Positions 1 to 10,400 of a stretch of DNA of 64,000 nucleotides are shown here, one piece after another. The stretch covers positions 62,001 to 126,000 of the forward strand of contig JAEPRB010000079.1 of assembly GCA_016758965.1 (NCBI GenBank). The letters are read 5' to 3'. Made by a program: the position numbers and the translations under genes. How positions within the stretch are numbered: position 1 is the first letter of the stretch; each line of letters begins with the position of its first letter. The DNA comes from Circinella minor. Taxonomy: Eukaryota > Mucoromycota > Mucoromycetes > Mucorales > Lichtheimiaceae. Under the pieces are notes generated by a model, which did no database searches, was not told the DNA's origin, and saw only the letters and a program-made list of their open reading frames with translations.

Positions 1-652
1 TAAATATTATCAACTCACTCAACATTTTTAATTATTGGTTTTTATTATTATCAATAAATTCTATTTTTTTTTTTAACTTTATAAAATATAAATATATAAA
101 TTGTATAATTTATACAGTTTCTTATGAATGAGATATCAAAGTTGTATGTCATCTACTTCAGTATGAAGAATAAAAAGCTAACTCGGAAAATATTGAAACA
201 ACAATTCTTTAGCTTGGATTTTATTATCGAATTGTGTAAAAAAAAAAAAATCACTTTTTTTTTTTTTATTGCATAATGAATTTTTATAGTCAATCGGTTT
301 ATTTCATAATGCATAATTCGTAGTCATTTAGAAGCTATTTGATGAAAATCGATAAAATAGACATTTGAGCACAAACTGATATTAATAACCGATAATGCGC
401 TTTATCTCATGAACGGGAATAATTCACCTTCTCTTTTTTTCCCTCTCAACATCTTTTTTGTACTCTCTCTCTCTATTTTTAAGTCGCCACTCTAAATAAA
501 CTTTTTTTTGTTTGATTGCTGGGGAAACGCGTGCGAAATCAAAAAAAGTGCGTCGCCATATATAATTATATACAAACCCTCTTTTTTTTTTTTCCCCCTT
601 CATCTTTTTTTTTTTTTTTTTTTTTTTTTAAATCTAAGAAAAAAGAAGGACA
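1..652. other. AT-rich upstream region without a gene
   Basis: No coding signal is visible on either strand. The sequence is AT-rich with A/T homopolymers. The last 230 bases are pyrimidine-rich (CT runs, then T tracts of up to about 23 bases) and end just before the CCDC47-like start codon, so this part is probably promoter and 5' leader of that gene. Confidence 0.6.
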
Positions 653-2499
653 ATGGTTCATCGGTTTATTGGTACAACAATTGCTTTGGCAACTGCGGTT
701 GTCATGGCAAATGCGCAAGAACAAAGTGGTAATTTTGTAATTTTTTTTTTTATAAAACATACATGATAATCCTACCTATCTTGGGAAACAAAAAAAAAAA
801 AAAGAGGAATAGCTCATCCACAAATATATATAATAGAAAAACCTAAAGTAGCAGGTCAAATGCAATTCACAAAACGTAAATATTATTTTTTGTAATTTTT
901 TTTTTATCAAGTGGGCTAGTAATAGTTGTGATATTTTTCTTATTATGAGTATATATATATGTGTGTGTAAATCCTAATTCACATCTAATTTTGTCTATAT
1001 AGCGTTGACTATTGAAGATTTTAAGCTTGAAGGTATTCTTGGTTCACTTTTAATTCTTTTCGTTGTACTTTGGTATAGTGGTTCTAGTGCTAATAGTGCC
1101 AAGGCAAAGCATTGGTGAGTATTCTACAAAAAAAAAAAAAAAAGAATGGGGACAAAGTGGAGGGAAAACTATATATTTATATATATGTACAAATCTTTAA
1201 TATATATTCATACATATAATCTAGGATTGATTCACATATTGGATATCTTGAACAACAATTTGCATTGCTTGGTAACCGAGCTGAAAAGAAAACTCTTGTA
1301 AAGGATGGACCTAATGATTATCAATTGTATGTTTCTGGTCGTCGTCATGTTCAATTCGGTCATTGGTGGATTAATGTAAGAGATATTTGATTAGAGGATA
1401 GTAAGAGAAAAAAGTAAATTATTTTATATATCCATTAAATCATATTTTTTTTTTTTTCATTTAGTTAAAACCAAGAAGTGATATTTTAGGATGGGCTTTT
1501 AGTTTAATCACTTCATTTGTTGGATTTGGTGAAAAGCCAGCTGATAAATTGAATATTAACATGACTTTGGATAAAGAATTAAACAAAGGATTTGTATTTG
1601 CCATTCTTCCAAAAGATACTGCTCAAGCTACTCGTGATGGTCGTTATGATTTGGTAAAAGCTTAAAATAGATCAAAGGCTAAATTTTGTAATATATATAT
1701 ATATATATATATGTATTAATTATTTTATTGGGGTGAATTTTTCTAGAAACAATTTACTCGTCTTGCTGATTCACGTCAATTACCATCTACTTTTACTGTT
1801 TATACTGAAGTTCAAAAATTGTCTGATCAAATCTTATCAAGCAAAGTATCTGAATTAATTAAAAATTCTCCTGATTTTAAATCATTGATCATTACTAGTC
1901 AACCTGAATTTGAACCTGAAAAGTAAGTAGAAGAGAGGGAAAAAAAATTGGATTGGAAAGAAATAAGAGAAAAACTTTGTTTAACCGCCCCCCCTTTAAA
2001 TACGCAAAGAGGGGGGGGGGGGATGATGATCCGAATAAAATAAATAAATAAATTCCTAAAACGAATATATGTAATGTATTATGAATAGATATAAGGGTGA
2101 TCAAGAATTAACATTCCATCTTACTGCTGATTTAAGTGACCGTACTGAAATGGTTGAATTGGCCTGTATATTACCTGATATTATCAATGAAATCAACTTT
2201 ACCAGTGATGTAAGTTTTTTTTTAAAAAAAAAGGTTAAACACACAAATAACTTATTTTATATTTTTATTTTTAGATTAAATCAAAATTGAAAAAGAATCG
2301 TGAAGAATTAGAAAAGAAAGCAGCTAAAGCATTAGCAGAAGAACGTGCTGAAGAAATAGCACTTAAGAAAGCAGAAGCTAAAAAAGCTGAAGCAGAAAAA
2401 GTAAAGGCCTTAAGTCCAGCTGAACAACGTAAATGGGAAGAAAAGGAACGTGCACGAGAATTGAAAAAGTCTCAAAAAAAACGCACCAAACGTGCATAA
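653..2499 (+). CDS. CCDC47: CCDC47-like ER membrane protein (DUF1682 family)
   Basis: Eight exons: 653-728, 837-875, 1003-1114, 1225-1375, 1465-1653, 1747-1922, 2089-2209, 2275-2499; phases agree and give 362 residues. The N-terminus (MVHRFIGTTIALATAVVMANA) reads as a signal peptide. One hydrophobic segment (GILGSLLILFVVLWYSG, about residues 51-67) follows, then a conserved cytosolic domain, and a Lys/Glu/Ala-rich charged C-terminus ending KKSQKKRTKRA. This order matches CCDC47/DUF1682 proteins. In animals CCDC47 is a subunit of the PAT chaperone that works with the ER translocon on multi-pass membrane proteins, with roles in ER calcium handling. The long acidic lumenal region of animal CCDC47 is much shorter here. 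Exon 2 is only 39 bases. The start is the first ATG after the T-rich leader and is the one that provides the signal peptide. Confidence 0.85.
1987..2020. repeat. C-run/G-run hairpin inside intron 6 of the CCDC47-like gene
   Basis: A run of seven C followed by TTT faces AAAG-A and a run of twelve G across an 8-base loop. The two arms can pair with one mismatch. In DNA this AT-rich, runs of C and G are unusual. In the pre-mRNA the stem would lie within the intron between exons 6 and 7. Function is not shown. Confidence 0.5.
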
Positions 2500-2561
2500 A
2501 ATTTTTTTTAATATATTATATTACATTACATTTTATATAAAAAAAAAAAACTCGATTATTA

Positions 2562-2928
2562 TTATTTTTGTTCTTCTTTAACAATAGCAGGTTTTTCATT
2601 ATTTAAGGGAATAGAACCTGATTGCCAAGCAGGTTTATCAGATAATGCAGCCGTTTTCATATGTTCCATTAAAGCTTTATGTTGTTGTTGATTACGTGCT
2701 TTCACCTTGTCATATTCTTCGCGTAAATGAGGATCTAAACGCTATATAATTATAATAAAAATGTTGAAAGGAATTAATAAAAATGATTTAATATATAAAA
2801 TATTTTTAAATTATTTATTTTACCTGTCTCATTTGTTCTTCATCGGGTACAGTAAATTTCATTAGACCATAACCAGTACCAATAATGCCAGTAGCATAAA
2901 CAAGTGCTCTTGCTACAGAGATTCCCAT
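2562..2928 (-). CDS. CBP4: Cbp4-like cytochrome bc1 assembly factor
   Basis: Two exons on the minus strand, 2824-2928 and 2562-2741, join in phase to give 94 residues. The protein has a short N-terminal hydrophobic segment (VARALVYATGIIGTGYGLM) directly followed by KFTVPDEEQMRQRLDPHLRE and a charged C-terminal helix. This is the layout of fungal Cbp4 (small inner-membrane protein, one TM segment, then a proline-containing motif leading into an alpha-helical tail), needed for maturation of cytochrome b and assembly of complex III. The gene is too small and interrupted to stand out as a long ORF. The ATG at 2928 is the only one in frame before the TM segment. A UQCC3-type protein, the animal counterpart, is the same call under another name. 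Its 3' end lies about 60 bases from the CCDC47-like stop codon, so the two genes are convergent. Confidence 0.72.
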
Positions 2929-3751
2929 ATTATTTTATTATTATTATTATTATTGTGTAATTAAAAAAAAAAAAGGGCACCTGGCAAAGTTTTTTTTTTT
3001 TGGGTCACAGCAATCAAAAAAAAAAAAAACTCTGTCTCTCTCTGTTTTAGGCAACAGAAGACATAAATTTCGGATGATCCGTTTTTTATTATTATTACGT
3101 GGTTGCGTTGTACCAAAAAATCAAGTTTTTTTTTTTTAGATCGGAGATAACATTAAAAGGTCTCATGACAATTTTTATTATTATTTGTTTATTATTAAAA
3201 TTATGTTTATGAAATCAAATCAAATAATAAAAAAAAAAAAAATTGGTTTTTTTTTTTTACAAAAAAGAAAAAGGTTTTTTTTAATAATAAAAAATTTTTG
3301 CTTTATGGATTTGGGAGTCAAAGTATTTTTCTTTTTTTTTTTTTTTTTAAAAAAAAAAAATGAGAGGAATTATGTACACAAGAAAAGAGAAAGAAATAAA
3401 GGGGGATATTCTTTTTTTTTTTTTTTTTTTTTTTTTTTGGATTGGGTGGTTTGGCGTCGGTTGTTATGATGGTTATTGTTGTTGTTTAGTAACGAAAAAA
3501 AAAAGTATGGGTTGCTATGTGTATATATATGTGAAAAAAAAAGAGAAAGAGAGAGAGATAAAGAATATATGTATAAAAAAAAATGAGTTGAGAAAAATAG
3601 GGTTAATAGGAAGGAAAAAAAAAGAGGGGGGGGGGAGGTGAGGGGATATTATTATTATAATTTTTTTTTATGTGTGCTGTTGTTGTTGTTGTTGTTGATT
3701 TTTTATGGTTAAACAAAGTTAAAAAAAAAAAAAAGTTTTTTTTTTCTTTTT
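2929..3751. other. Intergenic, low complexity
   Basis: Region between the Cbp4-like start (minus) and the homeodomain stop (minus). It is dominated by A and T homopolymers, with a GTT repeat around 3678-3698. Short open frames here translate to poly-Phe/poly-Lys and are not credible genes. It should hold the Cbp4-like promoter at the left and the homeodomain 3' UTR at the right. Confidence 0.6.
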
Positions 3752-5188
3752 TTAAAGCCAAGGTCTCCAGCTTTTTTGGGTATTAATATTATGTTGTTGA
3801 TGATGATGAATTTCTTCTTCTTCCAAAAGTCGTCGTTTTTTTGAAGCTTGTTCTGCTTCTTCTTGTTCTTGATCACATCGTTGAACATAATCTGCAGCCA
3901 TTGCTAAAATTTCTAATGGAGCCATATCAGGCGATAAAGTAGGATAAGGTGATGTAGGTGTAGATGAAGAAGAAGAGGATGTACTTGAAAATGAATCTTC
4001 ATGATAAGAAAGAGATGGTAATTCTGTAGATGTCGTATTATCATTCCAACGACGTTTTGTTGTTGTTGTTGTTATATTGGAATGATGAAGATCATGAATA
4101 TCATTATTATTAGTATTATTATAAAAATGATCTTGATGAGGATAGGATGATGTTGATGTTGTTGTTGTAGATGGAGTTGAATAGATAAGAACTGAATTAT
4201 TATTATTATGTTGATCTTCTTGCCAACGTTGAATAGGTTTTTGTTGTTGTAACAAAAGTTGTTGATTACGTTGTTCTTGAAGACGAACTCGATTAAATTT
4301 GGCTCTACGATTTTGGAACCATACCTAAGAAAAATTATTTGTTGTTTTAGATTAGTTATAATATGTTTACATGCAAGTGGATCACATGATGCCCCATATG
4401 GTAATCCGATACAAGGTAAAAACTTTTTATTATTATTTTTACTTTATATGTATGTGATGATGTATATGTATAATAATAATAATAATAATAATAATATACA
4501 CTTCTACACTTATTTCAATAATAATAAACAATAAATAAACAAGATAAATTACCTGTACTTCTCGGTTTGTCATATTCAATTTAAGTGCCAATTTTTCACG
4601 TAATTCATAATTAGGAGTATCAGTTTGTTCAAATAATTCAGAAAGTGCTTGAAATTGTTCTTGTGAAATACGTTTTCGTTTGGGCTTTGCCGGGGCTAAA
4701 TCAAAGAAAAAAAAATTATTTTTATAATTCATTTCATTATGTTATTTATTTATTATTATTTTTAATAACATTCTTAAAAAAAAAAAAAAAAAAAAAAGGC
4801 GGTTGTCCTTTTTCTTTTTTATTACCCCTCTTTTTTTTTTTTTTTTTGATATAAATACGTTCACTTATACTCTCCTCCTCCCCCTTCTTTCATCTCCAAT
4901 CTCATATTTATTATATTTTTTTTCCCCCTTTCTCTTCCCCCCCCCTTATTTTATAAATGGAAATATATATTTATATATAATTTATATATATATATATCTA
5001 CCTTCATGAGATTTAATACGTAAACTTTGTCGATGATGTTTATTTGCTTGTTGTTTTTGAGATGATGAAGAAGATAATTCTTCGGGGTTCAACAAAGCAC
5101 TGATACTTGATGAAGTATCATCTTCCGACATATGGCTCGGGAACTTGTTTGTTGATCTTATTGATTGTGTAGTAGTAGTATTCATCAT
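3752..5188 (-). CDS. Homeodomain transcription factor with C-terminal WRPW-type motif
   Basis: Three minus-strand exons (5002-5188, 4553-4695, 3752-4324) join in phase to 300 residues. Residues about 66-124 form a typical 60-residue homeodomain: a basic arm (KPKRKR), helix 1 around EQFQALSELF, and helix 3 with the DNA-contacting VWFQNRRAKFNR. There is no three-residue TALE insertion. The N-terminus is Ser/Thr/Gln-rich. The C-terminal half is low-complexity (Asn, Thr, Ser, His) apart from a helical motif MAPLEILAMAADYVQRC and a basic KKRR patch. The last residues are S-W-R-P-W-L followed by the stop codon. In Hes/Hairy proteins a C-terminal WRPW binds the Groucho WD40 corepressor; whether this fungal tail binds Tup1 is inference. 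DNA-binding nuclear protein; target genes unknown. It is divergent from the histidine kinase gene. Confidence 0.88.
3758..3769 (-). other. W-R-P-W codons near the homeodomain C-terminus
   Basis: Minus-strand codons TGG AGA CCT TGG, followed only by CTT (Leu) and TAA. This places WRPW one residue before the C-terminus of the homeodomain protein. Confidence 0.9.
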
Positions 5189-5623
5189 TTTTTTTTTAAT
5201 AATAATATAATATAATATATATATATTTTAAATAGGTAGAAAAAAAATAGTTTTTGTTTTTTTTTATATATATAAATATAATAAAGAAGAAGTATAAAAA
5301 AAAAACACAAAGAAGAAAGAGAAGAAGTGTGTTTTTAAAAAATTAAAAAAAAAAATAATATAATATAAAAAAGAAAAAGAGAAAAAAAAAAAAGAAGACC
5401 AAAGAGAGGAGAGAAAAGAAAAAAAAGAGAGGAGAAACCAAAAAAGTTAATCAAAAAAAAAAAAATGTCGGTTTGCTTCCGACATTCAGTGTTACGAAGA
5501 AGCATCGGAATTGTTGTTTTTTGTTGCTGTCCGCCTTTTTTCTTTTTCTTTTTTGTTTCACCACACACACATACACACACACACACACAAGTTTTATAGT
5601 TTCTTTTCTATCTACTGTAATTA

Positions 5624-5655
<32 letters not shown>

Positions 5656-6573
5656 TATTATGAAAGTACTTAACGTTTAGTATTAATATAAAAGTTATTA
5701 TAGTAACATTGTTCACTTTAAAGAAAGAAATATTGTTGCAATCCCTCCCTCCCCCCTTTTATCATTTTACACATAATTTCCTTTTTACCTCCCCCCCCTT
5801 ACATTATTTTATATATATATATATAAATATATATATTTCCTTAAAAACTTATATAAAAGTTGCTTAATAAAATATAATTATCTTATTGTCAATTATACTT
5901 AATAAATAAATTTTTTTATTAATGACATAATTTTTTGGGGGAATGGATAATAATAAAGTTGTTCATTAAGTAACAATAAACAATTAAAAAGTACTTTTTC
6001 CATGTTTGGGAAGATGGTTTGTTTCGGTTTTTTGATCTTTTTTTTTTTTTCATTGTAATACCAATTTTTTATTGGCTGAGATTTTCTTTTTCTACATTTT
6101 TTATTATCCCCCATTTATAATAACTTTACCCTGCTAAATAACTAAACCAAACTTAGGGTCCCCGACAAGGTCACATTATTTATTATAAGAGATAATACGT
6201 TTCGTTTTTTTTACTCTCCATCCGTCATAATTTAGATTTTTTTTTTTTTTTTAGCTTTTATTATAACTACTTGTTCAAAAAAAAAAAAGGGCGCGCTTTT
6301 TTTCACTTTACCTTTTATTTTACTTCTCTTCTTTTTTCCCTCTCTTTTTCTTTTCTCCACACCCTACCCTCCCTTAAAAGAAAAAACCTTCTTTTTTTTT
6401 TTCTTTTAGAAACCCACCTTTTTTTTATATAATAATTCTAAAGGAAAAAAAAAATAAGGTAGAAAAAAAAATAGTCAGTTTTTTTTTTTCTTTTTTATAA
6501 ATATACCTTTTTTTTTCTCTCTCTCTTTCTCTTTTTTTTTTTTGTTTAAAAAAACTAGCCTTTGAGCGGTGTT
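5189..6573. promoter_or_regulatory. Shared divergent promoter region, homeodomain gene / histidine kinase gene
   Basis: The two start codons (5188 minus, 6574 plus) face away from each other across 1.4 kb. The interval holds many A/T tracts, a CA run near 5563-5590, a CT microsatellite at about 5623-5650 and C-runs near 5743-5800. The last 100 bases before the kinase ATG are CT/T-rich, as often seen in fungal leaders. No specific operator can be named. Confidence 0.5.
5623..5650. repeat. (CT)n microsatellite
   Basis: Uninterrupted CT dinucleotide run of about 14 copies in the divergent intergenic region. Confidence 0.9.
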
Positions 6574-7467
6574 ATGAAACGCTCTTTTACTACGGCAGAC
6601 GACAGTAATCATTCATCAAAGAAAATTTGTGCTAGACAACTGTCCAACCCATCTCAAATACAGCCATCGTCATTAACAACTCAATTTAACGATAATAATA
6701 ATAATAATAATAATAACACGTCTGCTGCGTTAACATATATTCCCACCGTTTCTTCTAATAACGATACTAATTTAACAACTTTAACTCGTCCTGAACAACA
6801 ACAACAACAAACAACTGATTCAACAAATAATATAAATAACGAAGAAATGAGTACAACAGTTCTGGAGTATATTCAGGAAATTGTATATAATCTTGATAAA
6901 GGCAGGATTGATCATTGTCTTAGTAACCGTTTAACATCGGATACTTTAGATAAACTTGATTCAAAAAATTCAGAAATTGCCACTTCTTTGGATACAGCAT
7001 TAAAAAATATTGCTCAACGACAGTTACAATTAGAAACTGAAAATCTTAGATATCGGATAGCTATACAACAACAACATCAACTTTTAGTACCTCATCAAAT
7101 TCAACAACAACAACAACAACAAAAGAATCATCACGAGGATACCAATAATGATGATGACGAAGTTATTCCACTTCCTAGCAACAATAAAAATAATAAGTCT
7201 GTTGTTATAAAAGAACAACAACAAGGTCACTTGGATCAAAATGAATCACACATGACTCCCGAAGATGGGATCCCAACGATTAAGGATACTTCATTGATTG
7301 AACGAATGCAACAAACACATTCTATTGTTTCGATTCCATCAAATCATTGTATTGGTAACAATTTTATCTATCTTTTATTTTTATTTTTTTATTTTTGTAT
7401 ATAATTATATAAACTATTACGTATGTGTTATTATGGGTTATGATCATGGGAGATATGCATATTGTAG

Positions 7468-7499
<32 letters not shown>

Positions 7500-10400
7500 A
7501 AAAAGTTAAAAAGCCAGAGGGGGGGGAGGTTATGTGTGTGGGGGGTTAGTTTATACATTTCTTTTTTTTTTTTTTTTTGTTTCATATTTAATATTTTATT
7601 TTACTAAATTTCTGCTCCTTTTTTTTTAATTTATATAAAAGCTGCCACTACTTCCTCGACTACTGCTACACCTTCTTCATCATCATCTTCTACTTCTTCA
7701 CATATTGATCGTCTTTTACACCATGCTCCTCCACCCAACACAAGTACACCTATGCCAACTCCACCATTTACAGTTCCATCTGGTTCATCTGCATTCCCAG
7801 TATTTTTTGGAAATAATAATGATGCCATGTCTTTTGTAACTGCAGCAGCCGCTGCCGCAACTACGCCTAATAACAACTCCACTGTGAATAATATTGTATG
7901 TCCCGATTGTGTAATGCAAGCCGTCAAGGTAGCATCCGCTATCTATGCAGGTGAATTAAATCAAAGAGTAACATGTAATCATGAACGATGTATCGGTACA
8001 ACAAATAATATTGAATCCAATGCTCCTATCAATACATTAAAAAATGCAATCAATGCTATGGCAAGTCATCTGCAAGGTATTACAGATGAGGTCATGTATG
8101 TTGCCCATGAAACTGCCGTAAAAGGAAAATTAGGTGTACAAGCTCGTATTGACTCTCAAATGGCGGGTGCTTGGCGAGAAGTCGTTGTAGATTTAAATAG
8201 TATGACTCGAAATCATTTAGAACAAGTACGTGATATTGCTGATGTTTCAACAGCTATTGCACGTGGTGATCTTAGTAAAGCAATGACAGTACCTGTTAAA
8301 GGCGAAACTTTATTATTGAAGAATACATTTAATACCATGGGTAAAAAAAAAAAATTATCCCTTTTTTTTTTTTTTTTTTTTTTTAGTGCTAAAAAGCGGG
8401 ACATGAAACACAAAAAAAAAATTTAATATTAAAAAAAAATGTTATTATAAATTCCCTCCCCCCATTATAATATAGTGAATCAACTTAATACATTTGCATC
8501 TGAAGTGTCACGCGTTGCACACGAGGTCGGAACAGAAGGAAAATTAGGGGCTCAAGCCAAAGTGGCCGGTGCTGATGGTATATGGAAAGAACTGACTGAT
8601 AATGTGAATACAATGGCCGATAACCTGACTAATCAAGTACGTGATATTGCTCAAGTCTCAAAATCTGTTGCACGTGGTGATCTTACAAAGAAAGTTACTG
8701 TTGAAGTTCGTGGTGAAATGTTGGATTTAAAAAATACTATTAATACAATGGTTGATCAGGTAAAAAATAATAATAAAAACTTTTGGGATATTTACTTTTG
8801 TTTATCTTTATGCATGATGTAAAAAAACAAAACAAAATAATATTCATTTTTTATTTTTTATGTATAGTTATCAACGTTTGCTACAGAAGTAACGCGTGTA
8901 TCTCTTGAAGTGGGAACAGAAGGTGTATTAGGTGGACAAGCTGTTGTTAAAGATGTGGCTGGTACATGGAAAGATCTAACCGATAATGTCAATTTGATGG
9001 CATGTAAGATTACAGATCAAGTACGAGATATTGCTCTCGTGGCTAAAGCTGTGGCAAAAGGTGATCTTAGTAAAAAAGTGACAGCGAATGCTCAAGGTGA
9101 AATGCTTGAATTGAAAAATACAATGAATCGAATGGTATACTATTTTTTTCTTCTATATAGAATTTTTTTTTTTTAAAATTTTTTTTTCTCATCCTGTCAT
9201 TGAAAACCCCTCCCCCCATAATTTATTAGGTGGACCAACTTACATTGTTTTCAGCAGAAGTAAGGCGGGTATCACTAGAAGTCGGTGTTGAAGGCAAATT
9301 AGGTGGACAAGCTGTTGTAAAAGATGTGGGAGGAGCATGGAAAGATTTAACTGATAATGTCAATACAATGGCGGCCAATCTAACCACACAAGTAAGATCT
9401 ATTGCTGAAGTAACCAAAGCTGTTGCTAAAGGTGATCTATCCAAAAAAATTGACGTTGAAACTCGTGGTGAAATTTTGGATTTAAAAAATACGGTCAATA
9501 ATATGGTGGATCAATTACGTGTCTTTTCTACTGAAGTCACGCGAGTCGCAAAAGAGGTCGGTACGGCAGGTAAATTAGGTGGTCAAGCCTTGGTTCCTAA
9601 TGTCGATGGTACTTGGAAAGATTTGACGGATAATGTCAATACCATGGCTACCAATCTTACAACGCAAGTACGATCGATTGCTGTGGTTACAAAAGCTGTT
9701 GCCAATGGTGATTTATCTAAAAAGATTTTGGTTAATGTGAGTGGTGAAATATCAGATCTTAAGGATACAGTGAATAACATGGTGGATCAATTACGTGTAT
9801 TTGCTTCCGAAGTCACAAGAGTTGCAAGAGAAGTCGGTACGGAGGGTAAATTGGGTGGTGAAGCCGTTGTTCCAAGTGTAAGTGGGACATGGAAAGATTT
9901 AACGGATAATGTGAATACAATGGCGGCAAATTTAACAACACAAGTACGATCCATTGCACAAGTAACAAAAGCCGTTGCTAAAGGTGATTTATCTAAAAAA
10001 ATCGATGTCGAAACACGTGGTGAAATTTTGGATCTCAAGAATACTGTGAATAATATGGTGGATCAACTCAATGTATTTGCAGATGAAGTAACACGTGTAG
10101 CTAAAGAAGTCGGTACAGATGGAAAATTAGGAGGTCAAGCCATGGTACCTAATGTGGATGGTACTTGGATGGACTTGACAGATAATGTCAATCAAATGGC
10201 TGCCAATCTTACGACCCAAGTACGTTCCATTGCAGAAGTGACCAAAGCTGTAGCGAATGGTGATTTGTCTAAAAAAATTGAAGTTGAATCCGGTGGTGAA
10301 ATTTTAGCACTTAAAGATATTGTTAATAACATGGTGGATCAATTACGTGTGTTTGCTTCTGAAGTCACTCGCGTCTCTAAAGAAGTCGGTACCGAAGGTA

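Noticed and set aside
3185..3641. Open frames translating to Phe/Lys-rich proteins
   Set aside because: Produced by A and T homopolymers; no protein-like composition or motif.
6562..6573. Non-ATG (TTG) upstream start for the histidine kinase
   Set aside because: A proper ATG follows at 6574 and nothing conserved lies before it.
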